Part shown: positions 22,839-34,600 of the stretch, piece by piece
Layout of the letters: each line of letters begins with the position of its first letter
Position numbering within the stretch: position 1 is the first letter of the stretch
Source: Patella vulgata
Lineage: Eukaryota > Mollusca > Gastropoda > Patellidae
DNA length: 64,000 nt
NCBI RefSeq assembly: GCF_932274485.2
Contig: NC_065886.2
Location: 33,467,501 to 33,531,500 of the forward strand
Direction of reading: 5' to 3'
Notes under the pieces: generated by a model
Seen by the model: only the letters and a program-made list of their open reading frames with translations
What the model was told of the DNA's origin: nothing
The model's database searches: none
Position numbers and translations under genes: made by a program

Positions 22839-23043
22839 GGATATTAATATCTTTATTAAACAACAAACGTTTTAATGTGCCAACAGGATTTTTCTCAATC
22901 AATCGAGTTGATCAACTTTAACTTAACATTACACCATGATTTTTTATTTTAGAGATATCACTTCATGGTATAATAGCTAAACAACATATTTCTCTATCAT
23001 TCTAACTACCCGGTATATTAAAATAAAAAAATTCTATGGTAGG

Positions 23044-23640
23044 ATTTAAAGGTGCATTATGTAAGATTTAGATAAAGAGTGTGCCATTCTTGATATAATA
23101 GTTTAAAGATAGATAATGAGAAATGAATATATTGAAAATGTCATTTGATTGACGTTACAGGTGTTTGTGTAATTTTTTATGACAAGATAGTCTTGATTAT
23201 CAAGTACCATTGCTACCATGATAAACAAAATCTGAATTATCTATTTCATCGTTAAATATTAAATAGCAAAGTTGTTCCAATCCATTCAATATCTAATCAA
23301 TCTAATTTAATTATTGGTTTGTCATGTAAATAAATGTCTAGTTGATAATATTTATAACATTTGAATTCAGAAAAAGGACCTGATGCATCTTTAACAAATA
23401 ACATTTTTTATCGATGTTTTAATGACATGTTAGTATATATGCATGATTACCACACATTTTTTTCTTGCAATGTTATAATGATATATATATATATGAATGA
23501 TTACCATACATTTTTTTCACAATGTTCTAATGGTATATGTTCATGATTACCTTACATTTTAAAATCTCTGATCATCATTTAAGAGACTGTTTGAAGTTAA
23601 ATCTCTAATGGGGATATCTGTTCAAAAATGGCTCCATTCT
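23044..23640 (+). repeat. Interspersed repeat family A, copy 2
   Basis: Starts 'aaaggtgcattatgtaagat', shared with 30944 and, more weakly, 2185. Inside, a 'catgattaccacacattttt' block is repeated three times. Confidence 0.7.
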
Positions 23641-23749
23641 GTTCAGGATTTACAATACAAAGATATTATGAATTTTTCATTAATGATATTTTCAGAAAAA
23701 ACTAAATTATGCACAGAGATTTAAACATTCAATATATCTCTCATCATTT

Positions 23750-24130
23750 AAGCTTTATAAAAATAACCTTAACTTTAAAAAAATAACCTATAAAATTACC
23801 TAAACTTTATAAAAATAATCTTAACTTTAAAAAAAATAACTTATAAAAATAACCTAAACTTGATAAAAATAACCTTAAATTTAAAAAAAATAACCCATAA
23901 AATAACCTAAACTTTATAAAAATAACCTAAATTTCATAAAAATAACCTAAACTTATATAGACCTAAACTTTATAAAAATCACCTAAACTTTACCTATAAA
24001 AATAACCTAAACTTTACCTATAAAAATAATCTAAACTTTACCTATAAAAATAACCTAAACTTTATAAAAATTATCTAAACTTTATAAAAATATATGTCTG
24101 TCATTTCAACTTTATAAAAATAACCTAAAT
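23750..24130. repeat. Minisatellite, ~19-20 bp unit
   Basis: About eighteen copies of 'aactttataaaaataacct' with small variants. Confidence 0.9.
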
Positions 24131-25530
24131 TTCTGTGGTAGATGTGTTGAATATTGTAGTTTGTTCATTTTTTTTCAAGGCTATTTGAACAGTGGTAATC
24201 ACCATTCAATTCTTATACAAACAAGAATGATGTATTGGGTTTTTTTAGGTTTCCTAAAGGAATTTATACCCGTTGATGAAGTGAAATCAAATTAAGTTCT
24301 GAAATAGACAAATTTCAGAAATAGACAGATAAATGATAACTATATAGGTTGAAAGATTCATAGTGTCTCGAAATCTGAATGAAAGTGAACCAAAAATTCT
24401 TCACTTAAAAATTAAATATATTCGAGTAGCATTGAAATAATAAATAAGGTTACAATTGTTATCACCTTTAGTCATAAGATGGCCAAGGTATTGTGTTGTC
24501 TGTCTGTTCAGTCTTTGTTTTCTTGTGCAGTTCTCCAGTATTTTCCAGCGTAGAAATGACAATGAGTTTATAGAAATAAATAAAGTCAATATATTCTATC
24601 TAGCGTCAAACCGTTATGAATAAAAAAAACTAGCATCACCATGTACTGTAATTGACCATATGTTTCACAGGACATACATCTATTTTAATTGGCCGTCGTC
24701 ATTGTTTACTCAACCGTAAAGTAATTTGTTTAGTTAGGAAATAGTTTGTGACAAATCGTCAAAAAGATGAATTTCTTAATTGAGTATGTAAACAAATGCA
24801 GTCATGCCTAGCATAACCCTTCTCTTAATGATATAAACGTACAATTTAAAGCTTCAAGCTAAATATATATTAATGTGATCTTTACTCAGATAAAAGATTG
24901 CTTGAATTCTTTTTTTATATTTTATTTATTTCAATATTGTTGGTTTTAAAGCTGAACACTGCTTGTGGTAGATACAGGATTAAGCTGATTGATCTATTGG
25001 TTTCTAAATGATAGATTGACGTATTTTGGATTAATACGAGTATTTTGGTAATGGATACAGGAGTTTTGAGTTTAAGGTAGGAAAATAATCAGACAACAGA
25101 AATCGTTCAAGCATGGACCTGGGATTTGTTTTTTTGGCGGGGAACTAATCTATAAAGAAATACATGGACAAAAGAATGTTGGTAATAAATCTAGATAATA
25201 TGGGTGACCAAAAACTAAAATCCGTTCTAAGCTAAAGTCAAAGATGAGACAAAAGGGGAGTTCAGCGTGGGGGAGGGGGAGCACATAGGGAGCAACAATA
25301 ATCTAGAAAAATATTCATGGACAAAACGATGTTGTTAATACATTCTAATGGGTGAAGAAATATAAAAATCCATATAAGGTCAAAAATGAGATAAAAAGGG
25401 ACTTAGCAGGAGATGCTCGCAAGGGGGTGGGGGAAGGTGTGTGTGTGTTGGGAGGGCTATAAAAGTAACCAGCAATAATGATATCTCTTGTTTTATTTAA
25501 CACCAAAACCCTAAAAATCTCAACAATACC
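24131..25530. other. Unannotated stretch
   Basis: A loose ~180-bp duplication (25135-25280 and 25300-25450, 'acatggacaaaa', 'gtcaaaaatgagataaaa') is the only structure seen. Confidence 0.4.
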
Positions 25531-25534
25531 TAGG

Positions 25535-25794
25535 TTTAATGTCCCATCCAAATCACTAAACACTTTTTCTTGCAAGACCCTTCATCCTCCATCACTGAGA
25601 TGGGTGGAAACCAGACCCTCCATTCTCCACCACTGAGACGTGTGGAAACCTGACACTCCCTCTTCCCCCACCGATGGTGGGTGGAAACCAGACCAGCCAT
25701 TCTCCACCAATGAGAGTGGAGTTTTGTCTGCTAACACTAACGATTGAACCTGGGTCCTTGTTGAACAAATGTGGCATCCTGGCTTACAAAATAT
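25535..25794 (-). mobile_element. SINE-A fragment with internal amplification
   Basis: The 'ccaccactgacaaggggaaa' part of SINE-A is repeated about four times with changes, followed by the head region. Confidence 0.65.
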
Positions 25795-25862
25795 GAGAGA
25801 GAGAGAGAAATGGGGTTTAACATCCACTCAGCACAAACCAGGTCATTTCAGGACTGATTACA
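25795..25862 (-). mobile_element. SINE-B 3' fragment
   Basis: (TC)n tail and about 55 bases of 3' body on the minus strand. Confidence 0.75.
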
Positions 25863-25903
25863 TAATATGTGTAATTTTTGTGCTGGTTTTCCGTTAACTA
25901 TTG

Positions 25904-25995
25904 GAGTCGTAGGTGACTCAGCCAGTAAGACATTGCCTCGCTAAGCTGGAGGTTGAGTGTTCGATCATGGTGTTGCACAAGAACCTTCATCTGGA
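25904..25995 (+). mobile_element. SINE-A head fragment
   Basis: tRNA-like head with box A 'tgactcagccagtaagac' and box B-like 'gtgttcgatcatgg'; the body is missing. Confidence 0.65.
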
Positions 25996-26153
25996 TTTAC
26001 ATTCCATTTAAACAGGATGTAATAAAAAAAATATGTTGATTTAAGTACAAATTCCAATTGAATTTTTTTTATAGATATATTATAGATTCATTCTAATTTG
26101 ATTTTTTATCAAATGTAGAGTTTAGAGAAACATTAGTGTTTTGTATGTATTAG

Positions 26154-26639
26154 CAGTGCCGGACTGGTGGGCCAAGGCCCACCTGTCAGGTCATTGACCA
26201 AGGTCCACACAAGTACCCACCAAAGGTGTGTCACGAGCGCGGTCCGAGGGGGGTCTTTGGGGCTCTCCCCCCAGGAAAATTTTGAAAATTGACAACCACA
26301 AACCCATTTTCCAAGCATTTCAGACCAAAGCAGAAGAAGGCAAATGTTTGATTTCATGATACAATTAGATAACAGAATGACCCAAGAGCACTATCATAAG
26401 ATGAATTTGAGAATTCTAGTACACTTCTTTTTTCGTGTTGTTTGTCATTTTTTTCCTATCTTTTCTTTCTCCTGTCCTCTCCTTCCTTCTTTCTTTTCTT
26501 TTCTCCTCCTCTCCTTTCTTTCTCTTTTTTTTTCTTTCTCTTTTTTCTTTTTTCTTTATAGGCTTAGGCCCACTTTTTTTAATGATGCTTAGGCCCACCT
26601 GTCACGGACAGGTGGACAGGTGGGCCCAGTCCGGCACTG
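26154..26639. mobile_element. hAT-like MITE with perfect 8-bp target duplication
   Basis: Terminal inverted repeats CAGTGCCGGACTGG, extended by inverted 'ggcccacctgtc' blocks. Flanked by TGTATTAG on both sides (26146-26153, 26640-26647). The interior holds a 130-base pyrimidine run. No transposase. Confidence 0.92.
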
Positions 26640-26717
26640 TGTATTAGTTAAATCAGTTTGTGATATATATGCTGAAAACAATAAGGCTGAGATATATTTT
26701 TAGAGCCGTGTACATTA

Positions 26718-26960
26718 CAAATGAAATGAAATGAAATGAGGCCAAACGTCCTACTGTTCTGCTCAGACTGTGCTAATGAAGATGAGCATACGCCATACAG
26801 TGTGCTATGAGGGAAATTTTGTCCAAACAGCAGATACAGCCTACTTTTATGTTGAATTCCAACAGCCAAGGGATCTTTTACATGCACACCAATGTGTACA
26901 ATGGACCTTGTTTTTCATCCCATCCAAATGACTAGACCGCTGTAATGGTCAGGCCCTCCT
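26718..26960 (-). mobile_element. SINE-A, 5'-truncated
   Basis: Tail and most of the body on the minus strand; head missing. Confidence 0.85.
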
Positions 26961-27524
26961 CGTGTACATTACGATCTATTGTGGTTTTCAATGAGTTTAA
27001 AGTAACGATGCATGACTTGGTCGTGGAGAATTATTTCCTTTGGCTCACTCCAGGGAAGTGTAAATATTCCATTCGTGGGGTCGTGGACTTGCAGGTTTAA
27101 TTCCCGACAAGGGCATCCTGTCACAGATATAAACATTTACTACAGTAAGTCAGTTAAAGTATGGATTTCGCATTATTACTCTGAGGATTAACTATTTCTA
27201 TTGGACGTAATTGCCAGGTAATAATAAAATTCAATCATAGAGATATCTACCAATTACCTGGCTTAGTTTTATTGTTCAGTGCAACCATACAATTTATTTT
27301 AGTGGAGTCCCATGTAAACATGTGATTCATTTTATTCGCTGGAATACAAGTATAAAAGGGCTTTAATTTTGCCTTCTGGAATATACACGATTACCGTACA
27401 GCATTTTTGATCAGCTTTTAATTAATTTAAAAAGGGTTTTTATTTTACATACTGGAATACACACGATTATATCATTTTAGACTGCTTAATTCAAAAAGGT
27501 AAGCTGGTAATTCATTTTTGTCAT
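26961..27524. other. Unannotated stretch
   Basis: A ~100-bp loose duplication ('tggaatacacacgatta', 27370-27500) is seen; otherwise nothing. Confidence 0.35.
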
Positions 27525-27890
27525 TAATGAAATGAAATGGGGTTTAACGGCTTACTGTTCTGTATGGACTGGGCTGATGAAGATGACTGGGATAATGAAG
27601 ATGTTTGATCAGTTATGTTACAATCTGAGAAAAATTTTACAGTATGAAATGTCCACTGATAAAATTTCAATGCAGTGGGGTGTAACATCCTACTTTTCTG
27701 CACCAACTGGGCTAATGAAGACGGACATACACCATACAGTGTGTTATGAGTGAAATTTTGCCCTGGCAGCGGCCATACAGTCTACTCAAGGCTTTGAAAT
27801 CTGACCTTGGATTCTCGTCCCATCCAATGACTAGACTGTACTTGTCAGGCCCCATCAGCCTGCACCATTGACATGGGGAAACTGATAAAA
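27525..27890 (-). mobile_element. Two nested or tandem SINE-A copies
   Basis: A 3' end at 27525 is followed by a second 3' end at 27663 and then the body to the 'ccattgacatggggaaac' region, all minus strand. This fits one copy inserted into another's 3' part. Confidence 0.7.
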
Positions 27891-27933
27891 TGGCACAGGA
27901 AAATGAGGCCACACAATGTATGTTTCATGGATT

Positions 27934-27935
<2 letters not shown>

Positions 27936-27978
<43 letters not shown>
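27936..27978. repeat. (GA)n microsatellite
   Basis: About 40 bases of nearly pure GA. Confidence 0.9.
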
Positions 27979-27981
<3 letters not shown>

Positions 27982-28068
27982 AAACTCAGAGTCAAGAATC
28001 CACTGGTACCCAGGCATCTTCCCAAGTGGCATGAAATCCACATGATTACGGAAGCGATTGACAATACC

Positions 28069-28442
28069 CAGTGTGATAAAAATACAGATCCTATTTCGTT
28101 TCATTTTTTATAGTTCAAAATTTTGTTTTACTTGTCTTTACTACACAAGGATCTGGAAGAGTTGTTTTATAACCCCCGTTCTGGCTGATGTGAGGGATTA
28201 GCCAATGAAACAGTCTGTTGCAGCAAGTTCTTGGCGTGTGATGCAATGAACTATGGGTATCCTACTTGAAATTAACATCAACTTTGATTGGTTAACAAAA
28301 TGTCTGACATAATAGGGTCAAAAGCCATTCGTATGACCCCAACGCGACCTCCCAATACAACTGGTCAGATCATCATGAAGTAGAGGCCATCAAAAGTTTA
28401 AAAAAACGAAACGAAATATAGATCTGTATTTTAATCAGATTG
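28069..28442. mobile_element. MITE, same family as 20708
   Basis: Left end CAGTGTGATAAAAATACAG, right end in reverse CAATCTGATTAAAATACAG; the interior aligns along its length with the 20708 copy. No clear target duplication remains. Confidence 0.85.
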
Positions 28443-29155
28443 TGTCAAATGGGATGTATAGAAACCATAAAAATCGAAACTATTATAAACAACATGATTT
28501 CATGTGCCCTCATTAAAACACTTGGTCACCTGTGGGACTGAAACCAAACAAGCACACCTGTAAACATTAGTCTACCAAAAAAACAGTTTTATCAATGGGC
28601 AAAGATTTTAACAACCCTAATGCCTCTTAAGACAAAATTTAACTATATTTTAAAGATGGAAATTTTTAGGGTTTTTTTCGTGTTATTCTACACAATTTAG
28701 CCAACTGTATAAATAATTGAATACAATTTATTTTAAACATTCAAAAACAAATTTTCTACAAAGTGCACATTTTCCTTATTTTGTTCTTTTAACTTATTGA
28801 TTGATTCATTTTAAAAAGATCTCATTTCAAAAGGATCTTATTTAATTTAAAAGATCACAAGGATTTAATCAATAGAATTACCATTGAAAAATAAATTGGC
28901 AAGTTTCAGGATGTATTACAGTCTAATCATGATGACCAACCATGTACAAACATACTTGCTACGTGTCTTATAAATGTCTCCGTAGTTTTTTGCGTGCTCA
29001 TCGTTTGACTTTAATTACGTTGTGTCAATATATTAATAGAATCAGTTTACGATGAGTGGTGAAATAAAGGGCGAGGTGGGTCGTGGGATCAAACAATTAA
29101 ACTTCTTATTTTTAACAAGCTTAAAGGGGAATATCCAGTATGGTCAGTAGTCTCA
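28443..29155. other. Unannotated stretch
   Basis: AT-rich, nothing recognised. Confidence 0.35.
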
Positions 29156-29156
29156 C

Positions 29157-29444
29157 CAGAGAGAGAGAAAGAGAGAGAAATGGGGTTTATTGTCCACTTG
29201 ACACAAACTAGAGTCATTTTGGGACAAACACATGGTTCAATTTATTTTAATAGTTGCTTGCACATAGGGGTCTTAGGCAGTTGGAGGAAACCGGAGGATT
29301 CAGAGAAAACTCATAAGATTGGACAGGCAACCCCACTCCTTGTCACGTACAAGCAGGGAATTGAAAACCACTCTACTTAACTTGGTGACAGATCCTTTGA
29401 TCTAACGCCACACGTTAAACCATTCAACAACCCGGCCAACCCCC
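29157..29444 (-). mobile_element. SINE-B
   Basis: (TC)n tail, core and head recognisable on the minus strand; moderately diverged. Confidence 0.85.
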
Positions 29445-29454
29445 ATTTTTAACC

Positions 29455-29945
29455 AGATTAAAGGGGAACATCCAGCATGATCAGTAGTCTCACCAGGTTT
29501 GGTGATCTCATTTAAAGAGTAATTGCCAGCAGGGGGAGTAATGTCACTTATAAGATAAAAGTCAGCAGAGTCAATAATTTCACTATATTAAGGTTAATGG
29601 CCAGCAGGGTCCTTTAATTCACTTAAAGGGGAACTAACATCTGACACTGTAATTTGACAGCCAGCCGGGTCAGTAATCTAGATTAAAGAGAAGCAGTCAC
29701 TAGCGTCAGGAATCTAGATTAAGGGAATCAGTCAGTAAAGTTAGTAAACTAGATTAAAGGGAAACAGTCAGCATATCAGTAATCCAGATTAAAGGAAAGC
29801 AGTCAGTAGTCTTAAAGAGAAGCAATCAGTAGTGTCAGTAATCTAGATTAAAGACAAGCAGTCAGTAAACAAGATTAAAGGGAAACAGTCAGTATATCAG
29901 TAATCTAGATTAAATGAAAACTGTCAGTAGGATCAATAATCAATT
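29455..29945. repeat. Minisatellite, ~36 bp unit
   Basis: About twelve variable copies built on 'gtaatctagattaaagggaa' and 'cagtcagtagtgtca'. Confidence 0.85.
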
Positions 29946-30291
29946 TTATACCTAATGATTGACCCTGCTGCTAGTGGGCATAATTAAATTTGTAGCCTGG
30001 CAATGCTTAATTTTATCAGTACTTCAGCACCAAACTACATGCAAAACAAAACCTACCTGACATACCTGCAGAAAAATCAAATTACATAGATATTGCAAGA
30101 AATAAAGAAATATCAAATCAAGTGAATGGATTCAGGGACCAGACATAAAGCGTCCACTGCGCTGTACAATATCGAGCCTGTAATGATATAGGTTTCACTC
30201 AAAATGGAAACAAAAAAATTAATGATTTACAATCAATACTTAACAGAAATAATGCTACCGGTCGTCTCCTGAATGTCGATAGGCTGCCAGT

Positions 30292-30490
30292 TGACGTCAT
30301 GAGTTGGAACTGTCAAAAAATTTAACAACACTAAGGGCAATAACAAATTAGGCAGTGAGCGTTTAATAGTAAGTGCAGTAATACTGTGATTATGTTGAAT
30401 GAATGTATGTGTGTATAAAAGATGTCTGTGTGTTTATCTGGTTATTTGTATGAGAGTATAAAAGATAGATTGTCATTCTCTCCCTATCAT
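30292..30490 (+). promoter_or_regulatory. Candidate promoter: CRE palindrome and two TATA boxes
   Basis: A perfect CRE (TGACGTCA, 30292-30299) is followed by TATAAAAG at 30414 and 30457 and a pyrimidine-rich stretch at the distance expected for a start site. It lies 1.1 kb before the proposed first ABC coding exon on the same strand. It is only a motif cluster, and the link to the gene is inferred. Confidence 0.25.
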
Positions 30491-30943
30491 TGTTGATTTT
30501 ACCAACAATTCTCTTCAAGGATGTAGATTAACGTTTATAGAGGATTTATTGCCATTTTACAATTGATCTGTTGAAACAGTTAAAGAAGAAAAAGACCACT
30601 TTGGACTATTTAAACAGATATTTGTAACTGGATTGGGTTAAAATAATGAAACTTCGAACAGATTGGGTTGAAATTACGATACTAGAAAAAAGCTTTCAGT
30701 ATAATTCTTCATAAGATCATACTGTTCTGTCCTTATTGTTATTTTAATGTTGTTGCTGTTGGAATAAAGAATCTAGAGTTGTAGCTGTTGGAATATATCA
30801 TATCTAGAATAATAAAGTGGTTTCAGTTTTTTGAGAAGTAACCCTCTTAGGTTATCAAACATTGAAGAGTTAAAATTACAAAGCAACCGACAGATTTATC
30901 TAAGTAAAGGTTAAGTAATTGTGTTCTTAAAATTTATATTAAA

Positions 30944-31305
30944 GAGGTAATAGGTAAGATTTAGATAAAGAGATTGCTGTTCTTGCTATAATAGTTCAAA
31001 ATCAATAATGAAAAACAATTAAATATTTAAAAAAATTTAGTTAAATTATTTTTTTTCTGATAGAAATTATGAGTGTTTGAAGTTTTGACAAAATGTAGGG
31101 TAGATAGTTTTGATTGTCATGTACCATTCCAATGATAATGAATAAAGTCAAAATTGTCCATTTTATCATTAGATTATTAAATGGTGAATCTGTTCTATTC
31201 CATTCAATATATGGTTTGTTTTGATCATATCCCTTTTGAATATTGTTATGCTGACAAATTTTTGGAACATTTAGACTAATATATTTTTTAGGGATTCACC
31301 TTTCA
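30944..31305 (+). repeat. Interspersed repeat family A, copy 3
   Basis: Aligns with 23044 ('gtaagatttagataaagaga', 'ttgctataatagttc', 'ccattcaatatatgg'). Confidence 0.7.
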
Positions 31306-31319
31306 CAATATTATAGTTT

Positions 31320-31457
31320 GCAAGGTCAGCTGCTTTAGATCAATAGGTCTGTTACCAAGTGAAATGGCCAAGCAAGATTTGATCCCAACAATTGTACTGA
31401 CAGCCTCATGGGTTTTTTTGTGGGTCCTCTATGTGAATTATTGAAATAAAACTCTCC

Positions 31458-31490
<33 letters not shown>

Positions 31491-31493
31491 ATA
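31320..31493 (+). mobile_element. SINE-B, shortened
   Basis: Plus orientation: 'ctttagatcaataggtctgt', core 'gggtcctctatgtgaattat' and (TC)n tail; the GGACGTTAAACCCC end is deleted. It lies 140 bases before the first ABC exon. Confidence 0.7.
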
Positions 31494-31634
31494 ATTATAG
31501 CCAAGTAAAATATATTTCACTTTACAGCACAAAAAGTAAAAAGGAACTTGAATGGGTTGAAATTAGAGGAAGATTGAAAGTATACGAGTTCAGTGTTATC
31601 TATTCTACATGTTGAAGGATGTTTTATAGCAAAA

Positions 31635-31684
31635 ATGGCACCAAGAAGTAAATGTAAATATATGTGGGATTTCTTATGTATATG
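31635..31684 (+). CDS. ABCC4-like: ABC gene exon 1 (start codon)
   Basis: Sixteen codons (MAPRSKCKYMWDFLCI) plus TG before a perfect GTAAGT. With the first G of exon 2 this creates Trp and yields Trp-Trp exactly where MRP4 has FFWWLNP. An in-frame stop lies 57-60 bases upstream with no other ATG between. Evidence is phase, donor quality and this residue match; the exon is short and 14 kb from exon 2. Confidence 0.55.
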
Positions 31685-34600
31685 GTAAGTAACATTTCTA
31701 TTTTTATTTTAGCACCCAGTATCTGATAGGAAAACAAATAAAGATGGCTCCCCAGAGGAACTAAATCTGAGAAATAATTCAAAGAAAAACATTAAAGATA
31801 TTGATTTACAACATCATTAAACACCCCCTGTTTAGAATTTATTGTTATTGTTTATTAGATACTGCTTAAATTTTAAGATTTAGACCCTACCCCACCCCCT
31901 CTCTACTCGTTTTGTTTACAGGAATTTTTTATTCTGGCTTTTAAAAGATAAAATAAATACTAATGCTCATAGATCAAATTGTAATACATGAACTCAAATT
32001 ATAACACTTAAACTCAAATTATAACATATGAACTCAGATTATGATATATGAACTCAAATTGTAACACATGAAATCAAATTGTAATATATGAAATCAAATT
32101 GTAATATATGAAATCAAATTATAATACATGCACACAAATTATAATATATGAACTCAAATTATAAACATGCGCACAAACTATAATACATGCACACAAATTA
32201 AAACATATGAACTCAATTGTAATACATGAATCCAAATTATAATAAATGAATGCAAATTATAACATATGAACACAATTTATTATACATGAACTCAAATTGA
32301 ATGTGAATTATAATACGAACTCCCATTATAATATATGAACATTATTTATGATATATGAAATCAAATTGAACTCAACTTATATAATCAATGAACTCAAATT
32401 ATTATCAATGAACTTAATCTATAATACATGAATTTAAATTATAGCACATGGAAACAAAATAGACTCAAATTAAGATACATTAACTCAAATAAAGATACAT
32501 GAATACAATGTATAACTATGAACTCAAATTGATCTAAATTTATAATACATGAACTCGAATTATAAGACATGAACACAAATTATAAAAAATGAACTTGAAT
32601 TATAAGACATTAACACAAATAATAATACACCAACTGGATTTATAACATATGGACTCAAATTGAACTCATATTATAATACATGAACTCAAATTATAATACA
32701 CTAAGCTCCACACATAGCAGAAACTGAAAATTAGATAACACGAGGTGACAAACTTAGACAAACTTTGAGGGACGCTGAGGCAAGATCCCAGACCTCAAGA
32801 CAAACGTGCACACCGAAAGTTAGAAGAAAGAAATGTCAAATCAAGTCTCTAAAGAGTTTTAATAGTGTTCAAGGTTTTGAAATAAACTGGCACAAAATGT
32901 GTTTATTTAAATTTCTACTTGGTCTCCCTTTCTCGGCCGTGTTAGATTGACATTTTACATCTTGACAAGTGTATGATGTGCTTATAGTAAATAGCAGACA
33001 GACTCTCTGATATATGCAGACGTTGAGTGGTTTTATTTATTCTACGTGAAGAGTTTTAGTTCAAGTCTCCTGTCGACTATAAAACAAAGTCACCTAATTT
33101 ACTCCACAATTTGACATGTTCAACATAAAATAGACCTAGGTCTTCTTCTTGGTGGGAAACATAATGGTCTGTGAGAAAGGCACTGTGTTAACCGAGAAAC
33201 TTCCTCAGAATTTTCTGGCCTGGTACCCAGAGGTTGGAACTTGAGATCCGCAATGCAGACTTGAGTCCGAATTAAGTCGCATCAATGACCCTACTTGCGA
33301 CACGACTTTAAATACTTGAGACTCGAGTTGCGGGGAGTGGGGGCATAACACTAACTTACCTTATTTACCATTAATTGCTGACTCATTTGATGAACTGGCG
33401 ACTTGAACAGGACTCCGGCTTTGGAAAGATTTGGGACTCGACTGGACTCGCTACTAAAGTCAGTGACTTGAGACTTGGCTCTGACTCGACGTTCAGCGAC
33501 TTGGACTTGAGGTCCTGCAACTTGTTCCCACCTCTGCTGGTACCCCAACCCTTGTTAGTGGGCCAGAACACAGTATTTGAATTCAAAATAAGAGCAGTCA
33601 GTATTCTGTCATCTGGTCAAAACTCCCCCCCCCCCCAACCTCAACCCACTTGTGATATAAATTTCATGTTTTAAAATAATTTAGAACTACAATGTATCGA
33701 ACGTTGATTGTTGGGTAAAGATTAAATCGTTGGTGAAAGAACTAGCTTATAGGTAACTTTTTATAAATGAAAAAAATGAAGGTTTTTGAACCGTTGTCAA
33801 ATCAAACAGACTGTTTATTTGTTAAATCGGAAGCTGTCTCGATCTCTCGGATGTAACCAGTCTAAAGATACTAGTTTCCTACAGATTAACTTCCTAATCT
33901 GTTAGTCTGCGTAATCTATTTAATACCATTTCGAGGAAGTGTATCGTAGTTCACCGTTTGTAAATTTCCTTTCTTGACAAGAAACTTCTTAACGTCACTC
34001 AACACTTTAAAATATATGGAACGGGTGCCAAGATGATTCAAATGTTTAGAATTCTATTTTAGACGACATTTGTTGGATTCGAAACTTTCTCATTTTTACA
34101 CACCTGTACAGAGAGATGAAAACTCATTTGAAGATGTTAAGTTGAGACATGTCATGTAGAATTGGATAAGTTTTTATTGTGTTAATTTGAAGGATTGTAT
34201 TTGAAACTTTTCCCTTTTTACAAACTTGCATAGGAGTAAAAAACCAAAGAGATAACTTACTAGGACTGACAAGAATAAAACCCAACTGAATATTTAAAGT
34301 TGTGTGTCCTTGTGTGTATTTGAATTTCTGTTTTGGCCGTCTTTCGATTGTATTCAAAACTTTTTCATTTTTACACACATAAGGGGTGAAAAACAGAGAA
34401 ATCAGTTCCTCGGATTGATAAAAAATCATCTAATGTGAATATATCTTAGATCAACTGCTTGATGTGGATCACATAGATTTGAACAAGTTTTTATTGTCTT
34501 GATTTGAATTCGTGCTGGGATTAAACTATTTAATGAGAAAGTATTTCGCAAGGTTTAAATGTGAATTAAAACAGAAACCTGGATGGAATTTAACAATTGC

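Noticed and set aside
31736-31768. Second ATGGCTCC segment resembling the proposed first ABC exon
   Set aside because: Similarity to 31626-31652 is partial and the frame stops after six codons.
33375-33674. Open frames on both strands around 33400
   Set aside because: They lie in the hAT-like MITE, whose 'gacttgagactcg' words create open frames.
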